From positions 2,294,001-2,358,000 of the forward strand of contig AP017895.1 in assembly GCA_002355935.1 (NCBI GenBank): a DNA stretch of 64,000 nucleotides. The letters are read 5' to 3'. Below the pieces are notes generated by a model. That model was not told the DNA's origin and did no database searches. It saw nothing but the letters and a program-made list of their open reading frames with translations. This DNA is from Rothia aeria (GTDB lineage: Bacteria; Actinomycetota; Actinomycetes; Actinomycetales; Micrococcaceae). Shown piece by piece: positions 43,660-54,262 of the stretch. Positions within the stretch are counted from its first letter, which is position 1; the number at the start of each line of letters is the position of its first letter. A program made the position numbers and the translations under genes.

Positions 43660-44759
43660 CTACAGGCAGACCGTCGTCACTGGAAGCGATGAATCCGCGG
43701 TAAACCCGACCCCTGAAGGCTCATGGCCGGCCGCCACCAGCTGCGCCCCAAGGGCCGCGACCATCGCCCCGTTATCTGTGCACAGGGTGAACTTGGGAAT
43801 AATCAGGCGCACCCCCGCAGAAGCGCACCGTGCCGCCAGCAGCTGCCGCAGCCGCGAATTCGCCGCCACGCCCCCGCCCAGCAGCAAAGTATCCATCCCC
43901 TGCTCGGTGCAGGCAAGTGTTGCTTTTTCGTAATAACATCCACCACAGCCTCTTGGAAAGACGCCGCAATATCAGCCACCGGAACCATCTCGCCGCGCGC
44001 GGTGAGCCCCTCAACTACGCGCGCAACCGCCGTTTTCAGGCCCGAAAACGAAAAATCGTAGCGGTGCTGACCCGGCTCTTCGGCGCTTCCCATGAATTTA
44101 CGCGCCGAGAGCCCCCGCGGGAAAGTGAACGCCGTGCGGTCACCATCCTTCGCAGCACGATCAATAGCGGGGCCGCCCGGGTAGTCAAGCCCCAGCAGGC
44201 GCGCAACCTTATCGTATGCCTCTCCCGCAGCATCATCCAGGGTAGCCCCCAGCAGACGCACATCCGATGTAATGTCACGCACCTGCAAAATCTCGGTGTG
44301 CCCGCCCGAGACCAGCAACGCCCCCAGCCCGCCAGCTTCGGCGTTCTGCAGCAGGCGCACCCCGTCACTGGTGCCGTTATCGTCCAGAAGCCCCACCCCA
44401 ACATGCGCCACCAGGTGGTTAATCCCATACAACGGTTTGCCGGTGGCTACCGCGAGCGCTTTCGCCGCCGCTACACCCACCATGAGCGCCCCGGCCAGTC
44501 CCGGGCCAGCGGTCACGGCGATCGCATCAATATCACTAAGGTTCACTCCCGCCTCGGTCAGGGCTTTCTCCAAGGCAGGGAGCATGGCCTCCAGATGCGC
44601 GCGGGAGGCGATTTCTGGGATAACACCACCGAACCGCACGTGTTCTTCCATGGAGGAGGAGATGGTGTTGGTCAGAAGTTTTGAGCCGCGAACAATACCG
44701 ATGCCGGTCTCGTCGCAGGAGGATTCGATGCCCAGAACGAGTGGTTCAGTAGCTGTCAT
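43660..44759 (-). CDS. tsaD: tRNA N6-adenosine threonylcarbamoyltransferase
   Basis: Transfers the threonylcarbamoyl group to A37 of ANN-decoding tRNAs, working with TsaB and TsaE encoded just upstream. The 366-residue reconstructed protein has [16 protein letters not shown], the metal-binding HxxxH in [10 protein letters not shown], the conserved [12 protein letters not shown] and [13 protein letters not shown]. The frame is lost at the T-run 43924-43928; one added base gives [20 protein letters not shown]. Its ATG overlaps the rimI stop in ATGA, so the two genes are translationally coupled. Confidence 0.93.
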
Positions 44760-45348
44760 GGAGTTCTGTCCTTTGCAGTGTGCGGTGCTGTGGGGTGTTC
44801 ACCGGTGGCGGGTGGGTGTACGGTCGCCACCGGCGCGGTGGGTGCCGTGAGTTCTTTGAGCATAATGAGCGCGTCAGTGCCGTCGTCGTAGTAGCGGGGC
44901 CGCACGTGAATACGCGTGTACCCGTTACGCCGGTAGAGGCGTTGGGCGCGCGGGTTGTCGGCGCGCACCTCCAGCAGGATGCGTTCGGCCCCCTGCTGGC
45001 GGGAGCGGGTGTGCATGGTCTCTAACATGGCACGGCCGTACCCGTTCCCTTCATGTTCGGGCAGTACGGCGATGGTCTGCACATCGGCGGTATCGCCCAC
45101 GACCATCACCCCGCAGTAGCCGATAATGCTGGGGCCAGAGCCGGTGTCATGTTCGAGCACGTAGTAGCTGCGGGTGGGGTGCCCTACTTCGGCCAGGAAC
45201 ATGTCAAGAGCCCAGGCGTCTGCCGGGAAAAGCCGGGTTTCAAGGGTGTGCAGGTCGGGCACGTCCTGCAGCTGTGCGGCCCGCAGGGTAGTGTCTTCCC
45301 CAGGCGGGTGGGCAGCTGCGGTTCCGGGTGGTCTGGGGTCGGCGGCAT
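44756..45348 (-). CDS. rimI: Ribosomal protein alanine N-acetyltransferase RimI
   Basis: A GNAT acetyltransferase that in other bacteria acetylates the N-terminus of ribosomal protein S18. Core motifs are [20 protein letters not shown], the acetyl-CoA loop [18 protein letters not shown], and [19 protein letters not shown]. The start is placed at ATG 45348, which overlaps the tsaB stop (TGATG); this needs one base added at the C-run 45298-45301, consistent with the sign of other breaks in the window. Without it, the N-terminus would begin inside a low-complexity stretch. The C-terminal 35 residues are Pro/Thr/Ala-rich. Reconstructed length 197. Confidence 0.8.
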
Positions 45349-46208
45349 CACGGCTCCCGTGCGGGTGCTGCTGGGGCGGGCTGCTGCCCGCGTGTTTTCT
45401 GTGGCTCGCCTGTATTCTGCTGCCCATGCGGGGGCTGGGCGCTGGCGGTGCGGGCGAGCATGGCGGCCGGTACTTTCGCATCCGATTCGCGCAGGTACAG
45501 CGCCTGCGTATCGCGGCTGAGATTTTTTACCCCGCACCGCGCCGCAGCTTTCACCAAGTCCGCTGCGGTGGGGTGCAGGTGGGCGTAGTCTTTGAGCACA
45601 TTCCAGCCGGAGGCGGTCAGTGCCTCGGCGTACAGCCCTGCCCCGTACCCTAGTGCGGGTGCGGCGGGGTCTGACGGGTCGGATGCGGGTGCATGGGTCT
45701 GGTGGGCGGGCCCAACCGACGGGCCTGCGGCGAGCGAATAGCCATTCTCGGTGACGGCAAAAAGCGCACAGTAGATTTCACGGCGTCGGGCATCCGAGGC
45801 AACTAGCGTCTCATGCGCTGCACGGTTCATACCGTTATTGGCTGCCGTCAGGGAGTCACGGAAAGCACCGTCAGCGAACGCTCGTTCTACTATGGCAGTC
45901 AGGCTCATAAGCCCATACACTGGTTTATTCCAAGCAAACCCGAGAGTGCGGGCGGTCATAATACCGGCGCGCAACCCGGTGAACGGGCCCGGCCCGGTGC
46001 CGGTGAGCACCGCATCCACGGCGGCGCCGTCCAGCCCCGTATCGGCTAAAACCTGAGCGGCGTAGGGGGCCATCACCTCGGCGTGGGAGCGGGTGTCTTC
46101 GCTCTCGTAGCTGGCGAGAATCTCTGCGCTCGCACCCGGTGCGTCACTGTCGATGCGAGCAAGCGCTACGGATGCGGTAGCTGATGAATCAAGGGCAAGT
46201 ACTAGCAC
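45348..46208 (-). CDS. tsaB: tRNA threonylcarbamoyladenosine biosynthesis protein TsaB
   Basis: A 286-residue partner of TsaD with the ASKHA fold: MLVLALDSSATASVALA and the key GTGPGPFTGLRAGIMTA segment. It helps TsaD bind its substrates in t6A synthesis. The last 40 residues (TASAQPPHGQQNT and beyond) are low complexity and specific to this group. Start is GTG 46208. The gene lies between tsaE and rimI in the usual actinobacterial order tsaE-tsaB-rimI-tsaD. Confidence 0.9.
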   Translation of the reverse strand: MLVLALDSSATASVALARIDSDAPGASAEILASYESEDTRSHAEVMAPYAAQVLADTGLDGAAVDAVLTGTGPGPFTGLRAGIMTARTLGFAWNKPVYGLMSLTAIVERAFADGAFRDSLTAANNGMNRAAHETLVASDARRREIYCALFAVTENGYSLAAGPSVGPAHQTHAPASDPSDPAAPALGYGAGLYAEALTASGWNVLKDYAHLHPTAADLVKAAARCGVKNLSRDTQALYLRESDAKVPAAMLARTASAQPPHGQQNTGEPQKTRGQQPAPAAPAREP

Positions 46209-46297
46209 CCATCAATTCTAACGCGCCCGCCGCCCCAGTCAGCAGAGCGTGCACTGCCGGTCTTTGTGCACCTGCTCCCCTGACTATGGTGTGACCG

Positions 46298-46891
46298 TTA
46301 CTCCTGCTGCAGGGCGCGGTACAGTTCATGTGCAGCGTGCCCCTCCCAGCGAGGCCCGATGGCGCGCACCCGCAGCAGGCGGGCCTCCGGGGTGTCTGTG
46401 TCTGCGTCATCTTGCGCGTCCCAGTCGAATTCGCCCTGCTCCCCGGCGGCGTATTCCAGGGCCGTGTGGGCGCCGTGCAGCCGGGTAAAGTCCAGTTCCA
46501 GGCGTGAATCGCTCAGGTGCTCGGCCTTGCCGCGCCCCCATTCGATAACGGTCACCGAGGTGTCCAGGGAAAACTCCAGGTCGAGGTCGTCAAGTTCTTC
46601 GGCGCTTGAGAGCCGGTAGGCGTCCACATGCACCAGGTCAGGCCCGCCAGCTCTGGGACCGTCCGGCAGGCTAGGGTGCACGCGTGAGAGCACGAATGTG
46701 GGCGAAATAACCCCTTCACGCACGCCAAGCCCCTCCCCTAATGAGCGGGTAAATGTGGTTTTCCCAGCCCCCAGCTCACCCGAGAGCAGCAGCACATCCC
46801 CGGCGCGCAGCATCCGGGCGAGGGCGTGGGCCAGTCGGCGCGTGTGCGCCGGGTCTGTCACCTCAAGGTCTATAGCCTCAGCGGCGTACAT
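46298..46891 (-). CDS. tsaE: tRNA threonylcarbamoyladenosine biosynthesis ATPase TsaE
   Basis: A 197-residue P-loop ATPase with Walker A GELGAGKTT at residues 38-46 and the family motifs SPTFVLSRVHPS, HVDAYRLSSAEELDDL and VTVIEWGRGKAE. It drives the turnover of the TsaB-TsaD complex. The C-terminal 50 residues are acidic and extended compared with E. coli TsaE. ATG 46889-46891 overlaps the alr stop by one base (TAATG), showing co-translation with alr upstream. Confidence 0.92.
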   Translation of the reverse strand: MYAAEAIDLEVTDPAHTRRLAHALARMLRAGDVLLLSGELGAGKTTFTRSLGEGLGVREGVISPTFVLSRVHPSLPDGPRAGGPDLVHVDAYRLSSAEELDDLDLEFSLDTSVTVIEWGRGKAEHLSDSRLELDFTRLHGAHTALEYAAGEQGEFDWDAQDDADTDTPEARLLRVRAIGPRWEGHAAHELYRALQQE

Positions 46892-48207
46892 TACTGTGCA
46901 CCTTCGGGAACGCTGGTGTCTATGTCTTTGAGCGCCTCGTCCAAGGAGTGCAGCACATCAATTTCGCGTTCAATCCAGGTGCCGCCGCTATAAATACGGA
47001 TCACGCGCGGAGAGATGCGGGTAACAACCTCATAGTTAATGGTCTCGGAGGCCTCAGCCCACTCCTCCACGGGCGGGTTGGGGCTGGCACCGAACAGGAC
47101 CGCCCGCGCACCCAGGTAGCCAAGTTCCGGGTTGGAAAGCCCCGGCTCACCAAGGTCTACCACCAGCTGGTCCATGGCGATGCGGCCAACCACACGGTAG
47201 GTTTTCGCCTCGGCGTCCCGCGGGTAAATACGCACCGGGGCGTTCGCGGCAATGCGCGGCACACCGTCGGCGTAGCCGAGCGGGATGAGCGCGAGGGTGG
47301 TGGGCTTGTCGGTGGTGTACCGCAGCCCGTACGAGACGCCCTGCCCGGCGGGTACCTCTTTGACGGCGCTCACATACCCGGTGAGGGTCATGACGGGGCG
47401 CAGCCCCAGCTGCTGAGCGCTCACCCCCGCCAACGGTGAAAGCCCGTAGATAGCCAGCCCGCAGCGGACAGCATTACCGAGCACAGCCTCAGGGGTGTTG
47501 TACTCTTCGGATGCTCCGGTGAGGGTGGCGGGGCTGTTCGCCAAGTGGATGAGGTCGGGGGTGAGCCCGGCGGCGCGGGCGGCGGCTACGAATTTATTAA
47601 ACTTCTCGGTTTGCTGCGCGGTCTCGGCGCGTTCGGGTTCATCGGCCACGGCGAAGTGCGTAAAAATGCCCTCCACTCGGATCAGCCCGGCGGCTTCAAG
47701 CTCGGCGGCGCGGGAGATAAGGGCAGGCCATTCGGTGTCGGTGGAGCCGTTACGGCCCAGCCCGGTATCGGCCTTGAGGTGCACTATGGCACGCATGCGC
47801 AGTTTGGCTGCGGCAATGGCGATCGCTTCCAAGTCCCAGCCGGATACACCCAGGCGAACGTCTGCTTCGATGGCTTCCTCAAAGTCGGTGCGGGGTGTGT
47901 GGAGCCACGCAATAATGGGTGCCTCTATACCTTCGGAACGCAGTTCAAGAGCTTCGGAGACGTGCACCACCGCGAGCATGTCGGCGCCCGCTTCAAGAAC
48001 GGAACGGGCAACCGGGTAGGCGCCGTGCCCGTAGGCGTCGGCTTTAACAACGGCAATGAGCTGCCGCTCACCAATACGATGTTTGAGGGTGCGCACATTA
48101 TGTTCAACAGCACTCAGATCGATAATGGCGGCTCGTTCGGCTTCGCCGGGTTGCAGCTGGACGTTGGCGATGGGGGTTCCGGGAATGGCGCTTTCGGGGG
48201 TGTTCAT
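46891..48207 (-). CDS. alr: Alanine racemase
   Basis: PLP-dependent conversion of L- to D-alanine for peptidoglycan. The 438-residue intact protein has the PLP lysine at residue 55 in AVVKADAYGHGAYPV, the barrel motif HLKADTGLGRNGS, and the C-terminal catalytic Tyr in GVSYGLRYTT. The 30-residue N-terminal extension (PESAIPGTPIANVQLQPGE) precedes the fold. ATG 48207 has a ribosome site in CCGAGGTACAGAGA. It heads the alr-tsaE-tsaB-rimI-tsaD operon. It is divergent from mshA. Confidence 0.95.
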   Translation of the reverse strand: MNTPESAIPGTPIANVQLQPGEAERAAIIDLSAVEHNVRTLKHRIGERQLIAVVKADAYGHGAYPVARSVLEAGADMLAVVHVSEALELRSEGIEAPIIAWLHTPRTDFEEAIEADVRLGVSGWDLEAIAIAAAKLRMRAIVHLKADTGLGRNGSTDTEWPALISRAAELEAAGLIRVEGIFTHFAVADEPERAETAQQTEKFNKFVAAARAAGLTPDLIHLANSPATLTGASEEYNTPEAVLGNAVRCGLAIYGLSPLAGVSAQQLGLRPVMTLTGYVSAVKEVPAGQGVSYGLRYTTDKPTTLALIPLGYADGVPRIAANAPVRIYPRDAEAKTYRVVGRIAMDQLVVDLGEPGLSNPELGYLGARAVLFGASPNPPVEEWAEASETINYEVVTRISPRVIRIYSGGTWIEREIDVLHSLDEALKDIDTSVPEGAQ

Positions 48208-48477
48208 TCTCTGTACCTCGGTTTAGTTGTGCCTTTAGGTGACCTGCTGGGCGGTGTACGCCGGTGTCTTTACATTTTATCGTGGACTCCCCCAGCGGTC
48301 ATACGCCCTAGTCACCGCGTTTTCAGGGTTTTTCTACCGTGCGGGGTTTCTTCCATCATGCACAATGCGGCTGGGCGGAGTGTAAGTGCTGGCTGTGCGC
48401 TGGCTATGTGCCGGTATGCCGTCTTGGGTGCGGGTGTTTTTTGGGGTGGGTGCGGTGCGGCACGGTAGACTGTGCGA

Positions 48478-49757
48478 GTGAGTATTTCAACCCCGCCCTC
48501 CTGCGTTTCCTCTGAGACCGCCGCCCGCGTGGTGCATGTTTTTTCAATGCACACCGACCCGTTTGCTCAGCCTGGCAGCGGCGATGCCGGGGCATGAATG
48601 TGTACATTGCGCGTTCGGTGGAGGCGATGCTCGCCGCTGACCCCGCCCTGCGTATTGAGGTTTTTACCCTGGATTTTGGGGATGGGGCGTCAGAACGCTC
48701 GCCGACCCCTGAGCATCCGCGGTGTCGCGTGCACTATGTGCCGGTTTCGGGAACGCGCGGGGCCACGAAGAATGATTTGCCGAAGTTCACCGGCGGTTTT
48801 GCGCAGGCGGCGGTGGAGGCGGCACAGTGGGCACCGCAGCTGATCCACGCGCACTATTGGCTTTCGGGTGTTGCCGCGCTAAACGCTGCGGCACACTATG
48901 CGACAGCCACCGCAGGCAGCAGAACGAACGTTCCGGTTCTTTTTACCCCGCATACTACGGCGGCGGCGAAGGATGCGCACCGTGGTGCCAACGAGCCTGC
49001 GGAGCCGGGGTACCGGCGAGCTGAAGAGGGCCGTATTATTGCCGAGGCAAACCTCATTATCGCGAACACCCCGGTTGAGGCCGACCAGCTGCAGGGGTAC
49101 TACGGAGCTGACCCTTCACGGCTGCGGGTGATTACTCCAGGGGTTGATACGAGTATTTTCTGCCCCGTTGCGGGCGTACACGCCGAGAATGAGGGGTCGG
49201 ATACTCGCTCCCGTATCGTTTTTGCGGGCAGGCCCCAGCCGCTTAAAGGCCCGCACCTGCTGGTCGAGGCGCTGGGGCTGCTCCCTGATGACCTGCTGGT
49301 TGAGCTCGATATTATTGGCCGTTCCGACTCCGACTATGAACAGCTGCTCCTTCAGCGCGCCGCGCAGCTGCAGGTGGCGGACCGGGTGCATTTACGGCCC
49401 CCCGTTCCGGCGAGTGAGCTGGCGCAGATCTTCCGGCGGGCCGATATTGTGGCTTCCCCGTCCTCATCCGAGTCGTTCGGGCTGGTGGCTTTAGAGGCTC
49501 AGGCCGCTGGTGCGGCGGTGCTGGCCTCCGACGTTGATGGGCTGCGGTATGCGGTCGAGAACCATGTCTCCGGTTTGCTGGTAGCCCCGCGTACCCCGCA
49601 GCATTGGGCGGGGGCCATTGAGCGTGTGGTTCGTGCCCCGCGGCTTCGGCTCACCCTAGGGGCGCAGGCGGCGGCGCGGGCGCGCTCCTTCAGCTGGGAG
49701 GCTACGGCACTGAAAACTCTGGCGGCGTATGCAGATGCGCTCTCCGCAGTGAGCTAA
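48478..49757 (+). CDS. mshA: MshA-type D-inositol 3-phosphate glycosyltransferase
   Basis: GT4 glycosyltransferase that in Actinobacteria adds N-acetylglucosamine to inositol phosphate, the first step of mycothiol synthesis. The signature HTDPFAQPGSGDAGGMNVY near the N-terminus is diagnostic; further motifs are HAHYWLSGVAALNA, IFAGRPQPLKGPHLL-like RIVFAGRPQPLKG, and the nucleotide-sugar binding SPSSSESFGLVALEA. GTG 48478 is the only start that keeps the N-terminal strand. The frame breaks at the G-run 48589-48592 between GDAG and GMNVY; one added base restores it. Reconstructed length 426. A related GT4 with another acceptor is possible. Confidence 0.85.
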
Positions 49758-49811
49758 CCGGACGCGCTCGTCTCACCGGGGAACCCCATCTCCATTAGCT
49801 ACACTGTACCC

Positions 49812-50600
49812 ATGACATTCCCTATGACCCGGCACGAGTTCGCCGCTTACCTTGATTCCGCCCGTATCACGGGTGATGTTGCCACCCCACGCGAGAATAA
49901 CCTTTCGCATATTCAAGGTTTCCTTGATCATAATGAGCACCTCGAATTCGGGGTGATCTGGTCAAAGGATTGGACCTACGACGAAGTTTTTGAAGTTATG
50001 GTACGCCGTGCTGGCCTGAACCCTGACCGCTCGCATGTTCAGGGGCAAGATACGATTGGTGCCGCCCAGTGCATTGATGCTCTTGAAGAGTATGCCCGTA
50101 TTTTTGGTGATGCGGTGCGTGCCCGCCAAAAGATCCTGTTCGCCACCGGTCATCCCGCCGGGCTTTTCCCCATTTATGCTGAGCTGGCGCGCGTCGCCGA
50201 ACTCGCCGGGGCCACGGTGCTGCGTATTGAGCAGGGTGAGCGGTTTTTGGACGGCGATATTCGCCAGATCATGGGTGTGGTGATGTTTGAGCAGTACGGG
50301 AATCTGCAGCATACGCATTTCCCCGGGCCGATGCGCATCGCCCTCGCCCAGCTTCGTGAGCGTGGCGAACTGCCCGATCTTGTGGTTTCCGATCACGGGA
50401 TGGCGGGGTATGCGGCATCGCAGCAGAAGCTGCCGACGCTCGGTATTGCCGACTGTAACGACCCGGGGCTGTTTATTGCCGCGGAGCAGGGTGATTTACC
50501 GGTTTGTGTTCCGATGGATGATAATGTTCCGCCGAATCGTTACGAACCGCTGATTGATTTTGTGCTCGACCGGGCTGAACTGACTGGTTTTCGTTCCTGA
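49812..50600 (+). CDS. Actinobacterial phosphatase-family protein (uncharacterised)
   Basis: A 262-residue intact protein of a group annotated simply as phosphatase in Actinobacteria, which I recall from the elements FATGHPAGLFPIYAELAR, LQHTHFPGPMRIALAQLRER, DLVVSDHGMAGYAA, GIADCNDPGLFIAAEQGD and VCVPMDDNVPPNRYEPL. The conserved His and Asp residues suggest a metal-dependent hydrolase active site, but the substrate is unknown. No signal peptide. It follows mshA by 54 bases and may be co-transcribed, so a role in mycothiol or inositol-phosphate metabolism is possible but speculative. Confidence 0.75.
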   Translation: MTFPMTRHEFAAYLDSARITGDVATPRENNLSHIQGFLDHNEHLEFGVIWSKDWTYDEVFEVMVRRAGLNPDRSHVQGQDTIGAAQCIDALEEYARIFGDAVRARQKILFATGHPAGLFPIYAELARVAELAGATVLRIEQGERFLDGDIRQIMGVVMFEQYGNLQHTHFPGPMRIALAQLRERGELPDLVVSDHGMAGYAASQQKLPTLGIADCNDPGLFIAAEQGDLPVCVPMDDNVPPNRYEPLIDFVLDRAELTGFRS

Positions 50601-51038
50601 CTCATGACTTATAAGCATGAGCGGATAGACTAAGAAGATGTACCAGCGCACCTCACGCACTGCTGCTTTTAGGCCCCTGCGGGCGCTGCCTGCCGCAGCG
50701 AGTACCCGCTCCTGCCTTCCGCGCCAGCAGGCGTTATGCGGCGCTGTCTCCCCACCACACGCACGTCCTGTGACCGACTTCACTCAACTTAACGGGTTTT
50801 GTGTGAATATGCGCGGGCCTTGTAGCCCTAAAATAATGAGTGGGTACGTTTTCGCTGACAGCCGATTGTTCTCTCGTTACCTGATCCTGCCCCGGCAGTG
50901 TTCGGCTTCTGAAACGCGTTTCCACTCACTCACGCAAACACAGCACTGGCAAAAACAATAGGTTCACGCCGGGCGGGTCTGCCGCCACGGCGCGGAACCA
51001 GTCTATCGGCTCCACGGTCCGGGGAAGGTTATTGAATT
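50601..51038. other. 438-base intergenic region without a supported gene
   Basis: A small hairpin CTCATG-N9-CATGAG occurs just after the phosphatase-family stop (about 50602-50622). A plus-strand frame 50638-50961 exists but has poor codon use and no family resemblance. Just before the sugar transferase gene there is GGGGAAGG (51021-51028), its likely ribosome site. No promoter could be assigned with confidence. Confidence 0.4.
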
Positions 51039-52546
51039 TTGGGGATTCAAGACAACCTTAAGAAAATATGGGATAGCGCCTATGTCATGAAGAAAACCTG
51101 GCACACGAAAGTCGTGCACGCCCTGTACCTGGTTGATCTTATAGCGATCGCATTCTCCGTGGTGAGCGCGCACATTTTCCGGTTTGGCTTCGAGCAGGTG
51201 GATCTTCCCCCCATTAACCTCTGGCCGTTTAGCGTCATGGGCCGCGAATACATCCCGTTTGACTACATCACCCTAGATATCATCATGATCATCATGTGGT
51301 GGCTTTTCCTGCAATTTAACGGCTCCCGCAGTGTGCGGGTTCTGGGGTTCGGCACAGAGGAGTACCGGCTTGTCACGCGGGGCACCACCTACTGTTTCTG
51401 CATGATCATCATTGTCGCCTTCTTCTTGAAGGTGGAATTCACCCGCCTGTACATGCTGATTTCCTACCCGCTGGGCATTATCTCCCTGGCGTTTATGCGG
51501 TGGCTGCTGCGGCAGGGACTAGTGCGGTGGCGTAAAAGAGGCCGCGCGCTCACCCGCGTCCTGATTATCTCCGACGTCATCACCGGGCGTCACCTGCACC
51601 AGGCGCTGGGGAGCGTGATCGCCTCCGGGCTGTGCCCCACCGCGTTCTACCTGCCGGGCCTTCCCGAGGGCACGGTTGTTGCTGGCGATAACCTGCCGGT
51701 GCTGGGGTACAGCACCGACCCCGCCAAGATTATGCAGGCAGTGCAGGAGAACAATATTCATATGGTGGCGGTCTCGAACGGCCACCACCTGACCCCAACC
51801 AGATGCGGCAGCTGGGATGGAAACTGGCTGATGCCCGCATCTCACTGATTATGGCCCCAGCCACCACCGACGTGGCGGGCCCGCGCATGCACATTCAGCC
51901 GCTGAACGGTCTGCCGCTGGTGCACGTCTCAACCCCGCGTATTACGGGCGCTTCGGCCTTCGCAAAACGCAGTATTGATGTGGTCTGCTCGGGTCTGGGG
52001 CTGCTGCTGCTTTCCCCGCTGTTCGCTATTGTGGCGCTTGTGGTGAAGAGCGATAGAGGCCCCGTGTTCTTCTTCCAAGAGCGTGTGGGCATTAAAGGCC
52101 AGCCGTTTAAGATGGTGAAGTTCCGGTCGATGCGCACCGACGCCGAAGAAATCAAAAAACAGTTGGCGGCGCAAAATGAGGGGCACGGACTGCTCTTTAA
52201 GATGGCGAACGACCCGCGAGTCACCCCGGTGGGGCGGTTTATCCGCAAATACTCGATTGATGAGCTGCCGCAGCTGTGGAACGTGTTCAAGGGTGACATG
52301 TCACTGGTGGGCCCGCGTCCGCCGCTGCCTGAAGAGGTCGAAAAGTACGAGGAGATGGTGTACCGTCGCCTGCTGGTCAAACCCGGTATTACGGGGCTGT
52401 GGCAGGTTTCTGGCCGCAGCGATCTTTCTTGGGAAGAGTCGGTACGCCTCGACTTGTACTATGTGGAGAACTGGTCACTCACCACCGATTTCGTGATTTT
52501 AGCGCGCACAGTACGCGCCGTATTCGCCAAGGACGGGGCGTACTAA
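51039..52546 (+). CDS. Polyprenyl-phosphate sugar-1-phosphate transferase (initiating exopolysaccharide glycosyltransferase)
   Basis: Transfers a sugar-1-phosphate to undecaprenyl phosphate, starting a surface polysaccharide repeat. Reconstructed length is about 502 residues. The N-terminal half has four or five helices (for example ALYLVDLIAIAFSVVSAHIF, LDIIMIIMWWLFL) and a soluble CoA-binding-like region (LTRVLIISDVITGRHLHQAL). The C-terminal catalytic domain has the diagnostic KRSIDVVCSGLGLLLLSPLF, SMRTDAEE, DELPQLWNVFKGDMSLVGPR and GITGLWQVSGRS. The frame is lost at the C-run 51793-51796. Start is TTG 51039. No other polysaccharide genes are adjacent. Confidence 0.9.
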
Positions 52547-52590
52547 ACATCACACACAAACGGCGTCTCTTACCGCCGCCTCAGACTAGG

Positions 52591-52632
52591 ATACTGTGCC
52601 CGCCAGCTGATATCAGCTGGCGGGCACAGTAT
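52591..52632. terminator. Perfect 42-bp palindrome acting as bidirectional terminator
   Basis: Two 21-base arms are exact complements centred on GATATC (52609-52614). TATTTTT follows on the plus strand. It separates the convergent sugar transferase and nnr genes, so it suits both. Confidence 0.8.
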
Positions 52633-52650
52633 TATTTTTCTGTCTCACTG

Positions 52651-54229
52651 CTAGTACTCCAGCAGTTCTGCAATCGCCTGTGGTAGGCTCTGAGCCACCC
52701 GTGTGGGCGGTACCGGGCCCCTGCGTCCACCCAATGAGGCGAGGGCCGCCCGGCCATGCAGGTACACAGCCAAAGCGGCAACACGCGCGTAGACGTCGTC
52801 CTCCAGCGGCGTGCCGCGCTGTGCAGCGGCGGCAACTTTCTGCGCCAATAGTGCCCCTAAAATACCGGTGAGAGTGTCTCCGCTGCCGGCAGTGGCCAAC
52901 CAGGCGGTAGCCCCGCGCACACTGTAAACGGTGTCTGCGGGCGAGGCGATCAGACTATACCCGCCTTTGAGCATAACGGTTGCCCCGGTAAGCGCGGCAG
53001 CGGTTTTCACCCACCGCAGCGGCTGGCGGGTAATATCGTCCCTGCTGGGGGCGGGGTGTTCTGCATCAGCTCGGCCCACCGCCCCGTCAGCCCGTTAGCG
53101 AGCGCCGCCAGCAGCCGCTGCAGCTCACCGGCGTGGGGGTGAGTATTTTATGGGCGGTGAGGCGTTTACCGGTGAGCAGGTACTCCGCCACGGTATCCAC
53201 AGCCCCGGCGTCAAGTACCGCCGGTTCAAGGGCCTCAATGAGGTACCGGTTGGTGGGTTCGCTCGATGTGGTGCCGCTGCCCCCGGCCCAGGCGTGCACC
53301 TGCTGCTGGCGTGCAGGCCCGCTGAAACACACGGCTTCGGGGTTGTGGGCGAGCATCAGGGCGTGTAATTTCTCGTCATTCACACCGAAGCGCACCATAC
53401 CCACCCCGGTGTTAATGGCCGCATGAACACTCATGAGTGCCGCGCCCGGATACTCGGGTGTTCCGGTGAGCATCCCTACCACTCCCCGCGTATATTTGTG
53501 TGATTCTACGGTGGGGGTCTCAAGCTCACGGCGGTAATCTTTGGTCTCTAGCACCCGCAGCGCCGGTTCGGTGTTATCAAGGGCGTGCGGCACCCCCAGG
53601 GTGTGCAGCCGAATGCTGCCGCAGTGTTCGGCGGTGCCGGTGCCAGTCGGCAGTTTATGCCCAATGAAGGTGACGGTACGCACCGCCGCAAGGGACGGCT
53701 CATTCAGGGTGCCGTCGTTGCTGTCTACCCCACTGGGGATGTCACAGGCGATAACGGGCGGTAGTGTGCCCAGCTGCTGCAGGGACCGCAAATACCCCAG
53801 GTACTCCCCCGCTTCCCCGCGCACAGGCCCGCGCGCACCGGTGCCGAGGATCCCATCAATGATTAATGAGTAGTCGGAGATATTACGCAGGCTCTGCTCT
53901 GTGTGCAACACCCGGGTGCCTTCCCCAGCCTCACGGGCGATAAGCTCAAGGTTACGCCCCGTGGGGTCAAACAGCACCGCGTCAATACTGTACCCAAGCC
54001 GATGCAGCCGCACCCCCGCATACACGGTGTCGGCACCGTTATTGCCGGGCCCTACCAGCAGCAGCACACGCCCGCTGTGCGGCGGCGCCCCGTGGCTAAC
54101 GAGGGTATCGTATGCTTCTTCGGCGAGCGCATCGGCGGCGCGCTGCATCAGGTAGCCGTTATAATCGGGTGCCTGCACGTATGGCTTTTCGGCTTCGCGG
54201 ATGCTTTCGCCGGTGTAGATGAGTTTCAT
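52651..54229 (-). CDS. nnr: Bifunctional NAD(P)H-hydrate epimerase / dehydratase
   Basis: Repairs hydrated NAD(P)H. The N-terminal YjeF_N epimerase domain has LLLVGPGNNGADTVYAGVRL and VIACDIPSGVDSNDG. The C-terminal ribokinase-like dehydratase has HKYTRGVVGMLTG, VMLKGGYSLIASP and the nucleotide-binding TAGSGDTLTGILGALL. Two single-base losses, at G-runs 53135-53139 and 53047-53051, break the frame; restoring both gives LTPHAGELQRLLAALANGLT and MQNTPPPSRDDITRQP joined to the rest. Reconstructed length 526. acpS lies 33 bases upstream, in the same direction, as in many bacteria. Confidence 0.9.
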
Positions 54230-54262
54230 GGCCTCTCCTTAGGCTGGTGCCCTCACACGTTT

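Noticed and set aside
47545-48468. 307-codon open frame antisense to alr
   Set aside because: Glycine-rich shadow of the alanine racemase gene that extends into the alr-mshA intergenic region; no motif.
50638-50961. 107-codon plus-strand frame after the phosphatase-family gene
   Set aside because: Cys/Arg/Ser-rich translation, atypical codon use, no ribosome site; treated as non-coding.
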